From positions 2,852,001 through 2,916,000 of the forward strand of contig NZ_CP014223.1 in assembly GCF_001561955.1 (NCBI RefSeq): a stretch of DNA of 64,000 bases. Reading direction: 5' to 3'. The notes under the pieces were generated by a model, which saw only the letters and a list, made by a program, of their open reading frames with translations, searched no databases and was not told the origin of the DNA. The DNA is from Anaerotignum propionicum DSM 1682. Lineage in GTDB: Bacteria > Bacillota > Clostridia > Lachnospirales > Anaerotignaceae. Each line of letters opens with the position of its first letter. Within the stretch, counting starts at the first letter, position 1. The position numbers were made by a program, and so were the translations under genes. Shown piece after piece: positions 19,703 to 27,799 of the stretch.

Positions 19703-20572
19703 ATGAAACTCGGTCGTAACGACCTCTGCTGGTGCAACAGCGGTAAAAAATATAAGCAATGCCATGGAGCAATGGATGATAAAATTGCACAGTACAAAGC
19801 AAAAGGGGCAACCGTTCCCTCACATAAGATCATCAAAATACCGGAACAAATTGAGGGTATTCGAAAGGCCGGAAAATTAAATACAGAAATTTTAGATATG
19901 GTGGCAGAAAAAATTTGTGCCGGTATGTCTACAGAGGATATCAATACCCTTGTACACGAATATACCATCTCCCACGGAGGCACACCAGCACCCTTGGGCT
20001 ACTGCGGATATCCAAAAAGCGTGTGCACCTCCGTAAACAATGTCATTTGCCATGGCATCCCCTCCCCTGATGAAGTTCTAAAGGATGGAGATATTATTAA
20101 CGTTGATGTTACTACAATATTAAATGGCTATTATGCTGATGCCTCCCGTATGTTCTGCATTGGAGAAGTCAGCCCAGAGGCAAAAAAATTAGTGCAGGTA
20201 ACAAAAGAATCCGTGGATCTAGCATTAAAAGAAGTAAAACCTTGGGGCTTCTTAGGGGACATCGGCTTTGTCATCAGCGAGTATATTCACGCCAACGGCT
20301 ACACCGTTTTGCGGGATATCGGCGGTCATGGTGTTGGCAATGATTTTCATGAAGACCCTTATGTTTGCCACGTTGGCAAACGAGGAAAGGGTATGCTTTT
20401 GGTTCCAGGCATGGTTTTTACCATTGAACCCATGGTAAACGCAGGAAAAGAAGAGTTTTTCCAAGATGAAGAAAATGGATGGACTATTTACACAAAGGAC
20501 GGCTCTTTATCAGCCCAGTGGGAATACACCGTCCTTGTAACAGAAGATGGTGCAGAGATAATTACCCATTAA
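19703..20572 (+). CDS. map: Type I methionine aminopeptidase with N-terminal SEC-C zinc motif
   Basis: 289 residues. The first 25 residues are a SEC-C motif (GRNDLCWCNSGKKYKQCHG). The rest is the pita-bread peptidase, with metal ligands in NVDVTTILNGYYADAS, GGHGVGNDFHEDP, FTIEPM and QWEYTVLVTE. It removes the initiator methionine from nascent proteins. The SEC-C appendage is known in a clostridial subset and probably helps ribosome contact. AAAGGAT precedes the start. An MFS gene follows after 18 bp. Confidence 0.93.
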   Translation: MKLGRNDLCWCNSGKKYKQCHGAMDDKIAQYKAKGATVPSHKIIKIPEQIEGIRKAGKLNTEILDMVAEKICAGMSTEDINTLVHEYTISHGGTPAPLGYCGYPKSVCTSVNNVICHGIPSPDEVLKDGDIINVDVTTILNGYYADASRMFCIGEVSPEAKKLVQVTKESVDLALKEVKPWGFLGDIGFVISEYIHANGYTVLRDIGGHGVGNDFHEDPYVCHVGKRGKGMLLVPGMVFTIEPMVNAGKEEFFQDEENGWTIYTKDGSLSAQWEYTVLVTEDGAEIITH

Positions 20573-20590
20573 ATTTGATGAGGTTTAAAT

Positions 20591-21772
20591 ATGAAAAAGG
20601 ATAATTTAGTCTATTTTTACGGGGCACTACAAGGAACCTACTGGATGAGCTATGGATGTATCGCCAGCTTTGCTGCGGTGTACTTGTTAGACCAAGGCTT
20701 TAACGATGGCAGTATTGGACTATTGATTGCGATTTCCAGCTTTCTCTCAGTTCTTTTACAACCCATCATTGCTTCAGCGGCGGATAAAGGTACACGGTTT
20801 ACGGTAAAGGGAGCTTTTGTCATTTTGTGCCTTGCACAAATTGTACCTTTTGTGCTCCTGTCTGTATTCAGCCCTCCTATGATTATTGTAGCTGTCTTAT
20901 ATGGGCTGATTATCCTATTGGGGCTTTCCATGCAGCCAATCCTGAGCGCATTCGGCATGCAATTGATACAAAACGGAATTCCCCTGAATTTTGGTGTTGC
21001 AAGGGGCATTGGTTCCTTCGCCTACTCCGTATTAACCTTCTTTTTAGGAACATTGACTGTACTTTTTTCCACCAAGTGCATCCCTGTGATTGCTTGCGGA
21101 TTAATCGTTGTGGTTTTGCTTATTTTAAAGCAATTCCCAGAAATGGATTCCCAGAAATCCGTAAATCCTATACAGGGAGGTACCCTTACCGTTTTAAAAA
21201 GTAATCCCCGTTTTGCCTTACTTGTATTGGGCATTGCCTGTATTTTTATATCTCATAGTGCAATCAATAATTACATGATACATATTTTAAAGCGAATCGG
21301 AAAAGGTAACGAAGCTTTGGGGCAGATTATGGCATTTACCGCCCTATTGGAAGTTCCAACCATGCTTTTGTGCACAAAGATCATTCGTAAATGGGATTGT
21401 GGAAAGCTGCTTCAGGTTACAGCCATATTTTTTGTGTTTAAAGCAGTTGGTGTAACCCTTGCTTCCAATATCTCCTTGCTGTATATTGCATTAAGCTTTC
21501 AAGCTATTTCCTTTGCACCCTTTACGGCAGCAATTGTATATTATGTGAGCACTGCCTTAGAAAAACATGATCAGGTGAAAGGCCAATCTCTAATCACCAT
21601 TGGCATCACCATCGGAAATATCCTTGGCAGTCTTGTGGGAGGATATCTATTGCAATTTTTCAACGTAGGCGTTATGTTGTGGCTATTCTCAGCACTATGT
21701 ATCATTGGTATGGTATTCTTCCTTATGGGTGTGAACCGCACCCCCAGGGAGGATATTGCCTGCCAAGTCTAG
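20591..21772 (+). CDS. MFS transporter (PPP/HcaT-like group)
   Basis: 393 residues with about twelve membrane helices. The opening FYGALQGTYWMSYGCIASFA and the overall length resemble MFS_1-like proteins of the phenylpropionate permease (HcaT) group. The substrate cannot be assigned. It is probably co-transcribed with map and ends before a hairpin. Confidence 0.75.
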   Translation: MKKDNLVYFYGALQGTYWMSYGCIASFAAVYLLDQGFNDGSIGLLIAISSFLSVLLQPIIASAADKGTRFTVKGAFVILCLAQIVPFVLLSVFSPPMIIVAVLYGLIILLGLSMQPILSAFGMQLIQNGIPLNFGVARGIGSFAYSVLTFFLGTLTVLFSTKCIPVIACGLIVVVLLILKQFPEMDSQKSVNPIQGGTLTVLKSNPRFALLVLGIACIFISHSAINNYMIHILKRIGKGNEALGQIMAFTALLEVPTMLLCTKIIRKWDCGKLLQVTAIFFVFKAVGVTLASNISLLYIALSFQAISFAPFTAAIVYYVSTALEKHDQVKGQSLITIGITIGNILGSLVGGYLLQFFNVGVMLWLFSALCIIGMVFFLMGVNRTPREDIACQV

Positions 21773-21798
21773 GTTTTCATGCTTTTTAATTTCAAAAT

Positions 21799-21848
21799 AA
21801 AAAAAGTCCGTTTTATGTCAATACAATGACGCAAAATCGGGCTTTTTT
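21799..21848 (+). terminator. Terminator, possibly bidirectional
   Basis: AGTCCGTTTT pairs with AAAATCGGGCT with a small bulge, flanked by an A run on the left and a T run on the right. It serves the MFS gene and possibly the convergent decarboxylase gene. Confidence 0.7.
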
Positions 21849-21864
21849 ATTGTATTTGAACGTC

Positions 21865-23091
21865 TTAATTGTAAGCATCCACTACAGAGCCATCACAACG
21901 CAAAATCAGCTGTGGCGGAGGCGATTGCCATGAAAATTGCATGGGACTTAAAACGGCTCCATAGCTCCCCGCATTGGAAATTGCTATCAAATCCCCCACA
22001 TTGAGTTTGGGCATTATGATATTCTTTGAAATAACATCTGATGCAGTGCACAAATTTCCCATGAGGGTTACTTCTTCCTCTTCCTTTTCGTTAGTTAGCG
22101 GAACAAATTGAAAGGCATCTTTGCTTGTAAACAAAGGCTCACTGCCATCAAGAGTATTTTCCTTGGCATAATGCAACACAAGCTGTGCTAAGGACGGACG
22201 GATGAAGCCATTCAATGTATTATGGAGAATAATAAAGGTGATTCCCATAGATACTTTTTTATCCAATACCCGTGTAATATAATATCCGCTCTCTCCTACC
22301 ACATAGCGACCTGTTTCCAAAATAAGGTTTACTCCTCCTAACTTCTCCTGAAATTCTTTCATAAAAGCGGATGTTTTTTCTCCTAAATATTTGGTATCTA
22401 ATGGCAATTCTTTCTTTGCATAGGGTATCCCCAGCCCAGAACCCATATTAATAAAGGTAAGCCTATAACCAATCGCCTCTTGAAACTTAATTGCCAATAA
22501 AAGCATCCTTTTATAATACGCCTCAAGAACCTGTGCCTTCAATTCTTGACTGCGTAAATGCACATGAATACCCACTATTTTTATATGGGATAGAGCCCTC
22601 CACCTTGGAATCCATTCATATACTTGTTCCTCATCTATTCCGAATTTTGAAGAAACACCTTCGTCTCCAAAAAAAGTAAAATTGGGATTGATCCGAATTC
22701 CAATTTCAGCGGTCATATTTCGCTCCTTTGCCACTTCCTGAATCAAAGAAACCTCATTGATGCTATCCGCAATAATTGTAGAAAGATCCAAAGCTCCTTC
22801 AATATCTTCCTTGCTTTTTCCCGGTGCTGAATATTGTATCTTTTCGGGCGGTAAGCCAAACCTCTTGGCCAATCTCACTTCCCCAAGGCTGGCTGCATCT
22901 GCACCAAACCCTTGTGAGAATATGGTTTCAACAATTGCCGGTGCAGGGTTGGACTTCAACGAATACAGAAATTCGATTCCCTTGAAATCCTCTTTTAATC
23001 GATTTGCAGCTGAAATAATTTTCCTCTCATCATAGAAATAAAAGCTATTATATTTTTTTGCCTGTTCTAACATGATTTCCTTATTTTCCAC
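21865..23091 (-). CDS. Fold-type III PLP-dependent decarboxylase (DapDC/ODC superfamily)
   Basis: 408 residues. The N-terminal alanine-racemase-like barrel has the PLP lysine in LYSLKSNPAP, HVHLRSQ near residue 175 and the phosphate loop NMGSGLGIPY. The C-terminal beta domain has LETGRYVVGESGYYI and the catalytic Cys region GNLCTASDVI. Missing family-specific blocks make diaminopimelate decarboxylase uncertain; the siderophore or ornithine/D-amino-acid branches are alternatives. Translation starts at GTG (23091), with a full AGGAGGT 7 bases upstream. It is monocistronic, so context gives no substrate. Confidence 0.8.
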   Translation of the reverse strand: MENKEIMLEQAKKYNSFYFYDERKIISAANRLKEDFKGIEFLYSLKSNPAPAIVETIFSQGFGADAASLGEVRLAKRFGLPPEKIQYSAPGKSKEDIEGALDLSTIIADSINEVSLIQEVAKERNMTAEIGIRINPNFTFFGDEGVSSKFGIDEEQVYEWIPRWRALSHIKIVGIHVHLRSQELKAQVLEAYYKRMLLLAIKFQEAIGYRLTFINMGSGLGIPYAKKELPLDTKYLGEKTSAFMKEFQEKLGGVNLILETGRYVVGESGYYITRVLDKKVSMGITFIILHNTLNGFIRPSLAQLVLHYAKENTLDGSEPLFTSKDAFQFVPLTNEKEEEEVTLMGNLCTASDVISKNIIMPKLNVGDLIAISNAGSYGAVLSPMQFSWQSPPPQLILRCDGSVVDAYN

Positions 23092-23702
23092 TTACTTCAC
23101 CTCCTGAATGAAAATGCATGTAAAGCTGTACTGTTTACAAGATATCCTGATTTTTCTAATTATAAGGGTATTATAACATAGAAGGCTCAGAGGAATGCAA
23201 GGAAGAAAACTATATCAACAATAGAAGAAATCCGCAATACCAATCTTTATAATATTCAGTCCCTTCAGTTATTTTCAACCAGTTTTGACACCAAAACTTC
23301 CTATTTCAATTGTTTGAGCAAGCCCACTATGAATGTATTTCAAAAACATAAATACGAAACGAAATCTTTTCTCCTAGAAAAAAATTTTTCTTTTTTTCTC
23401 CACCACACAAAGGGGCTTTGACTAAAATCTGAAATACCAATCCAAAGCTAGCGTTTCTTTCCTTTGTGTGATTCTTTTCAACAGATTATCTCAAATAGAT
23501 TCTGAAACGAAAAATCCTGTTTTTCTATACCATCTGGGAATTTACTACATTGATGAAACTTTATATCTTGAGAAACTCTTTCAAGCATGTTTCACAGAAA
23601 GCAAGCATTTTTACTCCAGATTAAAAGAAAGGGAAATTTTATTTCTTTCACTTCGCGGCTAATCCGTTTAAATTAAGGTCCACCCCTATCACCCCAAAAA
23701 GT
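23092..23702 (-). other. 610-bp gap with no convincing gene
   Basis: No frame with a ribosome site is seen. A 10-bp inverted repeat (CACACAAAGG at 23404-23413 with CCTTTGTGTG at 23461-23470) is the only structure noted. Promoters for the flanking GTG-started decarboxylase gene are presumably here. Confidence 0.5.
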
Positions 23703-24890
23703 TTATTCTCTTTCGAATAATAGGGTTCGTGCAGTCTCATTAAGGGTTTCCGTAAATTTTTTCGTTTTATATCGCGCAGGCAGTTGGATGGTGCTATCGG
23801 AAATTTCTGATAATTCATCGGAAGCAATGCCCAGTTTCATACTCATCTTTGCAATATTTTCCACCCTATTCTTCTGACTTAGGGCAGAATGATAGACCGC
23901 ATCTGCATTTTGGCTCGTTATAATTACCAAATCTTCCATAGATTCCATTTGATCACCAACCATATCAGAAATTCTATTCTGTTCATCACTAATGGCGTTG
24001 ATTTTTTCAACCATGATAATCACTTTTTGAAAGGATTGACTCATATTTTGGAGATTTTCTTCTATTAATTTTGAAAAAGCTACGCCCCTATCTACGCTTT
24101 CGTTATTTTGTGCAATATCACAGTAAACATTGTTTACATCACTTTTCATGGTCAAAATCTGTTCCTCAATATCCTTTACAAATACCTCTGTCATATGTGA
24201 AAGGTTCTTAAATTCAGATGCAACTACAGTAAACCCCTGCCCTGCCTGACCGGCTCTGGCCGCTTCAATGGACGCATTAATAGAAATCAGCTTCATATTA
24301 GACAAAATTGCAGTTATCTCTTTCAACATTCCCGAAATTTTCTCTGATGTTTCCTTCAAAGTTTCTATGGCGTTTGCGGCATTGCCACTTGTGAGCTTTA
24401 TTTTTCCAATCACCTCAACAATATTCATGATTTCTGTTTTGCTATTGGAGATGGTTTGTCCGGAATTTCTGCTATTTTCATCAAGCTGATAAGCCATTTC
24501 TCTGGTGGTGCTTGCCAATGAAACCAAATTTTTAATTGCGGCAGATGATTTGGTGATAATTTGATTCACCTCTGTCATTTGACCTGCCATTTGGGTGGAC
24601 TGCTGAAAAAGAGTTTTTGAATATGTATTGCTTTCATCCACAGTAAGTTCAATTTCTGCTGAGACCGATTTTATACTCCCTGAAACCACTGCTAATTCCT
24701 GAGACAATTTATTTTTGTCATGCTTATTTTCAATCAAGGTTCGATTCCATATGAATTGACCAATAATCCCCACGAAAACACAACCGATTATGCTGACGAC
24801 CTTGAATAGATTTGGTTCAACTACAAAACACAAGAGAACTAAAACAAGGGTCCATATTCCATGAATAACCACAACTCCATATTTTTTCAT
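23703..24890 (-). CDS. Methyl-accepting chemotaxis protein without a sensor domain
   Basis: 395 residues. Two membrane helices lie at the N-terminus (residues about 5-50) with almost no extracellular loop, then a long coiled coil. The signalling hairpin tip is around SIEAARAGQAGQGFTVVASE. The stimulus may be sensed in the membrane or through partners, since no Cache or PAS domain is present. I start at ATG 24890, because GGGAGG is 7 bases before it; a TTG at 24896 would be too close. A strong hairpin ends 10-20 bp before the ribosome site. Confidence 0.9.
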   Translation of the reverse strand: MKKYGVVVIHGIWTLVLVLLCFVVEPNLFKVVSIIGCVFVGIIGQFIWNRTLIENKHDKNKLSQELAVVSGSIKSVSAEIELTVDESNTYSKTLFQQSTQMAGQMTEVNQIITKSSAAIKNLVSLASTTREMAYQLDENSRNSGQTISNSKTEIMNIVEVIGKIKLTSGNAANAIETLKETSEKISGMLKEITAILSNMKLISINASIEAARAGQAGQGFTVVASEFKNLSHMTEVFVKDIEEQILTMKSDVNNVYCDIAQNNESVDRGVAFSKLIEENLQNMSQSFQKVIIMVEKINAISDEQNRISDMVGDQMESMEDLVIITSQNADAVYHSALSQKNRVENIAKMSMKLGIASDELSEISDSTIQLPARYKTKKFTETLNETARTLLFERE

Positions 24891-24913
24891 AACCAATCCT
24901 CCCTAAAAAAATA

Positions 24914-24959
24914 CTCCTCTCAGCGCTTCATTGTGTAAACAAATTTGCGCTGAGAGGAG
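24914..24959 (-). terminator. Terminator-like hairpin abutting the MCP ribosome site
   Basis: A perfect 13-bp stem (CTCCTCTCAGCGC with GCGCTGAGAGGAG) and 20-base loop, then ATTTTTTT and immediately GGGAGG of the MCP gene. It would stop transcripts arriving from the right just before the MCP coding region, so it is either the terminator of the small membrane gene or an attenuator. Confidence 0.75.
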
Positions 24960-25049
24960 CCCCATTACTCGACAAAATATTTTATTGAAGATATTACCAT
25001 ATAACATTCCATATTGCAAGAAATAATTCATTGAAAAAATATCAGAACC

Positions 25050-25376
25050 TCAAACAAGTTTATTTTCGTTTTCTTGCATTACTACTGCTTCGTCTTGCTC
25101 CTCTAAGGGCTCAAGTGCTTTGATTCGATTTTCCAGTTCTTCTATTTTGGTCTGTAATTCAATATAGATAGAAATCAAAATTGTAAAGAACAAAGCAACT
25201 GTTGCAATTGTTGCAATTACACTTTGAAAAATCAGCGCACCGAAGAAAAGAAGAATTATACACATAATAAAACATATTACAAATGTCTCAAAAAAACGTT
25301 TTATTTTCAACGCCCCCATCCGATAAGCTAAAGTATCTATAAACCAGTATAACATAATTTTACATTTTTTCTCCAC
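25050..25376 (-). CDS. Small membrane protein with C-terminal coiled coil
   Basis: Up to 108 residues. Two hydrophobic helices (about residues 30-75) are followed by an acidic coiled coil (ELQTKIEELENRIKALEPLE). The reported start is a GTG with no ribosome site; a later ATG (MLYWFIDTL, residue 8) has only a distant GGAGA, so the true start is uncertain. The family is not recognised. It lies between the prophage left end and the chemotaxis gene, in host sequence. Confidence 0.5.
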   Translation of the reverse strand: MEKKCKIMLYWFIDTLAYRMGALKIKRFFETFVICFIMCIILLFFGALIFQSVIATIATVALFFTILISIYIELQTKIEELENRIKALEPLEEQDEAVVMQENENKLV

Positions 25377-25466
25377 AATTTTCAGAAAAATTACTTTCGC
25401 TAAAAGAATTTGACTCTAAATTCTGATAACATACTGCATTAGCTTCCCGTTGTTTCAACTTTTAAA

Positions 25467-25503
25467 AACAAAAAAACCCAACATATCTTTCGACTGTTGA
25501 GTT
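25467..25503 (-). terminator. Original tRNA-Leu terminator, displaced by the prophage
   Basis: AACTCAACA pairs with TGTTGGGTT on the minus strand, followed by a T run. It lies 9 bp outside the left 64-bp repeat, where the terminator of the uninterrupted tRNA-Leu gene would be. Confidence 0.75.
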
Positions 25504-25511
25504 CACTTATT

Positions 25512-25575
25512 CATTGATGCGGATGACAGGACTTGAACCTGCACCAGGAAACCCCGACTAGAACCTGAATCTAGC
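25512..25575 (-). repeat. attL: 64-bp direct repeat containing the 3' part of tRNA-Leu
   Basis: Identical base for base to 51612-51675. It holds the last 58 bases of the tRNA (part of the anticodon arm, variable arm, T arm and acceptor 3' strand); the 5' part is missing, so this copy cannot make a tRNA. It marks the left prophage boundary. Confidence 0.95.
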
Positions 25576-25639
25576 CGATAATTTCTAACATTTAATATCC
25601 GCAAAGAACCCCTAAAAATCAACCTTTACAACACTCATT

Positions 25640-25673
25640 CGCTAGATTATTTCTAATTTCACTCGCTAGATTA
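25640..25673 (+). repeat. Two copies of CGCTAGATTA beside attL
   Basis: Copies at 25640-25649 and 25664-25673, 24 bp apart. The core CGCTAGATT equals the 5' side of the tRNA-Leu anticodon arm at the integration site. They may be integrase arm-type sites. Confidence 0.45.
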
Positions 25674-25743
25674 CTTATCAAAGTACATATAAAATTATAA
25701 CGAATAAATTTAAAAAAGTAAAGAATATTCCATTAACAAAAAA

Positions 25744-25773
25744 AGGGTATATAGCTATTAAACTATATACCCT
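25744..25773 (-). terminator. Terminator of the phage late transcript
   Basis: AGGGTATATAG pairs with CTATATACCCT, followed by a long T run on the minus strand, just after the XhlA-like gene. Confidence 0.88.
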
Positions 25774-25781
25774 AAAATTTA

Positions 25782-26057
25782 TTACATCGTTCCCCCACTC
25801 AACAAAAACCCAACCACAGCAGCCACAATAAAAGTAATTGCTTTCTCAACAATACTTTCCCATCTCTTAGCTGGTTTTTCAGCTAAAGCCTTTACATCTG
25901 CTTTAATTTCTCCAACATCTTTCTTTATGTAACTTTGCTCAGTTTCCATTTTTGCGAAAGCATTTGTAAGCTGCTCTAAATTATCCTGACGTTTTTCTAA
26001 CTTATCCTGTCGTACCTCTACATTCTCAATTCTTACTGACATTTCATCATGATTCAT
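25782..26057 (-). CDS. XhlA-like phage protein (haemolysin XhlA family)
   Basis: 91 residues: a heptad-rich N-terminal half (VEVRQDKLEKRQDNLEQL) and a single C-terminal membrane helix (IVEKAITFIVAAVVGFLL). This is the layout of B. subtilis PBSX XhlA, which works with a holin in lysis. It is the last gene of the late transcript, 13 bp after the Tal-like gene. The main holin and endolysin lie elsewhere in this prophage, so it may be an accessory lysis protein. Confidence 0.7.
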   Translation of the reverse strand: MNHDEMSVRIENVEVRQDKLEKRQDNLEQLTNAFAKMETEQSYIKKDVGEIKADVKALAEKPAKRWESIVEKAITFIVAAVVGFLLSGGTM

Positions 26058-26070
26058 TCCATCAACCCCT

Positions 26071-27330
26071 TTATGTTACTAAATTTCCATTACTATCTAT
26101 TATTGTTTTCCATGTACCATTAACCCCTGTGCTACTGAATTGCAAGCCACCAGTACCCCAGCGAAACAATTTTGTTGCCTGTGTGTAATTAACATTATCC
26201 ATGCTGATATAAAGTGTATTGTTTGCTATGGTAATATTACCACTGATAAGGTTTAATACCTGTTTTACCTCAGTGCTTGCACCCAAAGCAGTTGAAAGGC
26301 TTTTCTCTCCGCTGGTAATACTGCTTGTAATATCTGCCACAAAATCCCCTAATTCAACGGTACTGTATTTCTCCAATAAACAATCCCACTCATAAGAGAT
26401 AACCTTCGCTTTCTTACTAAAGTTCATCTTACTATTTACCACTGTCACAACGTCCCCTAATTGAACATCTTCAAGGATAGCAAAGTTCTTATATTCCTCT
26501 GTCTTTGCCAATAGCTGAAAATCAGCCTTAATATTTACCGTTGGCAAGTCTACCCCACTATTCAATATACTTTGGGCAAAAGCTGTAAGTTGTGCCTGTG
26601 TGGTAAGGGAAGAATCTTCATACTTTCTTGCTTTGGGATACGGATAGTCATTGATATGTGAACTACTCACAGGCGAACCTATTAAGCCATCCTTACCAAT
26701 AGGAAATATTTTTGTGGCTACCTCGCTAATATCTTCCTCAATCACTAAGCCTATAAGGTTTTTACTATATCGGATAGAAACCCCTTTATCACTGCCAATG
26801 GAGGGTAAGAAGGAAATATTATAATTATCCCTTAATATCTCACCACCAAAAACAGAAACAAAACTATCATTGTCTTTCCCATCTCCTAAAAGTGCAGCTA
26901 TAGGATTGATACTAGATACTGCCATGCTTCCTGTGCCTGTCAGTGTGGTATTAAATGTAAATGGCATAGAATAATTAAAACTTGATTTCAAGCTATTCAA
27001 TGTGCTTTGTGGTGTCTGTGCTGTGATACCGCATGATTGAATAAAGTTATCCAGTAAATCATAAAAGATATGACGGGCATTCACTGCAATACTTTCCATA
27101 GTAGGCTTAATGTTATAAATCCTGAAAGGCTGTTTTCCCCTTGGCGTACTTACACATAAAATACGTCCCTTTTCAATGTCCTCCCATTTCCCCCACTCAT
27201 CATAAGGGTGTTCCATCTCCAATTCATACAGGCCGTTTAACTCCTCTTTTACAGTACAAAGGCTCGGAAGCAATGCCCCCAAGCCCAAAGTATCAAATGT
27301 TGTGCTATTCTTTTCATGTATGGTAATCAT
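26071..27330 (-). CDS. Tail-tip protein, Tal-like (minor structural/endopeptidase-tail family)
   Basis: 419 residues. The N-terminal 300 residues match the gp27-like fold of phage minor structural proteins (ELNGLYELEMEHPYDEW, IRYSKNLIGLVIEEDISEVA, LQLGDVVTVVNSKM-type stretch). The C-terminal region is a short stalk and fibre-like beta segment (ISMDNVNYTQATKLFRWGTG). No lytic domain is appended. It shares one base with the upstream XkdX-like gene. In most related phages Tal follows Dit directly; here it comes after BppU and XkdX. Confidence 0.75.
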   Translation of the reverse strand: MITIHEKNSTTFDTLGLGALLPSLCTVKEELNGLYELEMEHPYDEWGKWEDIEKGRILCVSTPRGKQPFRIYNIKPTMESIAVNARHIFYDLLDNFIQSCGITAQTPQSTLNSLKSSFNYSMPFTFNTTLTGTGSMAVSSINPIAALLGDGKDNDSFVSVFGGEILRDNYNISFLPSIGSDKGVSIRYSKNLIGLVIEEDISEVATKIFPIGKDGLIGSPVSSSHINDYPYPKARKYEDSSLTTQAQLTAFAQSILNSGVDLPTVNIKADFQLLAKTEEYKNFAILEDVQLGDVVTVVNSKMNFSKKAKVISYEWDCLLEKYSTVELGDFVADITSSITSGEKSLSTALGASTEVKQVLNLISGNITIANNTLYISMDNVNYTQATKLFRWGTGGLQFSSTGVNGTWKTIIDSNGNLVT

Positions 27331-27467
27331 TAAACCACCTCATACTCCTGCCCTGTGATTTCTGCAAACTGCTCTGCTGTGATTTTGCCACTTTTTACGA
27401 ACATGCCTACATTCTCAGCAGAATAAATCTGAGAATCAAAATACCGCTTTACAATTTTATAAATCAT
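27330..27467 (-). CDS. XkdX-like small phage protein
   Basis: 45 residues, below common gene-calling limits. The sequence runs from MIYKIVKRYFDSQIYSAENV to KITAEQFAEITGQEYEVV, matching the XkdX pattern (KRYYD..., then a K-x-G-x-I-T-x-E-x-F/Y-x-E-I-T-G ending). The start overlaps the upstream stop as ATGA and the stop touches the Tal-like start. Its function in tail assembly is unknown, but the family is almost always beside baseplate genes. Confidence 0.85.
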   Translation of the reverse strand: MIYKIVKRYFDSQIYSAENVGMFVKSGKITAEQFAEITGQEYEVV

Positions 27468-27790
27468 CTCACCACCCCCTGTTGATTCAGCAGTAATTCT
27501 GCTAATGTTATATCAATTTCTGTCTGCTTGCTTAGAATCAATTGCTGATTTAACAGCATTTCAGCTTGTAGGACTTCATCTTCTATGAGTTCCATTGGGT
27601 CTGGCTCCAATTCTGGAATAATAGGTTTATTTGCTTTGTATTCTTCTTTCGTTATTTCCACTATTTCCTCTGACGGAATATTGTTTACTTCATATTTCAA
27701 AAATATATATCCTTCATAAGAATAACTTTCTTCGTATACGCATCCAGCTTTTATTTCTGGAAGTACATTTCCTTGTTTTTTATAATACAT
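27464..27790 (-). CDS. Phage baseplate-region protein of unknown function
   Basis: 108 residues. An N-terminal beta-rich part (YYKKQGNVLPEIKAGCVYEE) leads to an acidic Pro-rich middle and a C-terminal helix (LQAEMLLNQQLILSKQTEID). No family is recognised. It lies between BppU and XkdX, overlapping the latter by 4 bp, so a tail-fibre or baseplate accessory role is likely from position only. Confidence 0.7.
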   Translation of the reverse strand: MYYKKQGNVLPEIKAGCVYEESYSYEGYIFLKYEVNNIPSEEIVEITKEEYKANKPIIPELEPDPMELIEDEVLQAEMLLNQQLILSKQTEIDITLAELLLNQQGVVR

Positions 27791-27799
27791 AATAGCCTC

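Noticed and set aside
23468-23662. 64-residue plus-strand frame
   Set aside because: GTG start without a ribosome site and no recognisable sequence; it overlaps an inverted repeat.
24960-25050. Cyclic-di-GMP riboswitch before the MCP gene
   Set aside because: No GEMM consensus segments could be found.
25518-25575. Second tRNA-Leu gene
   Set aside because: Only the 3' 58 bases are present; no D arm or 5' acceptor strand follows.
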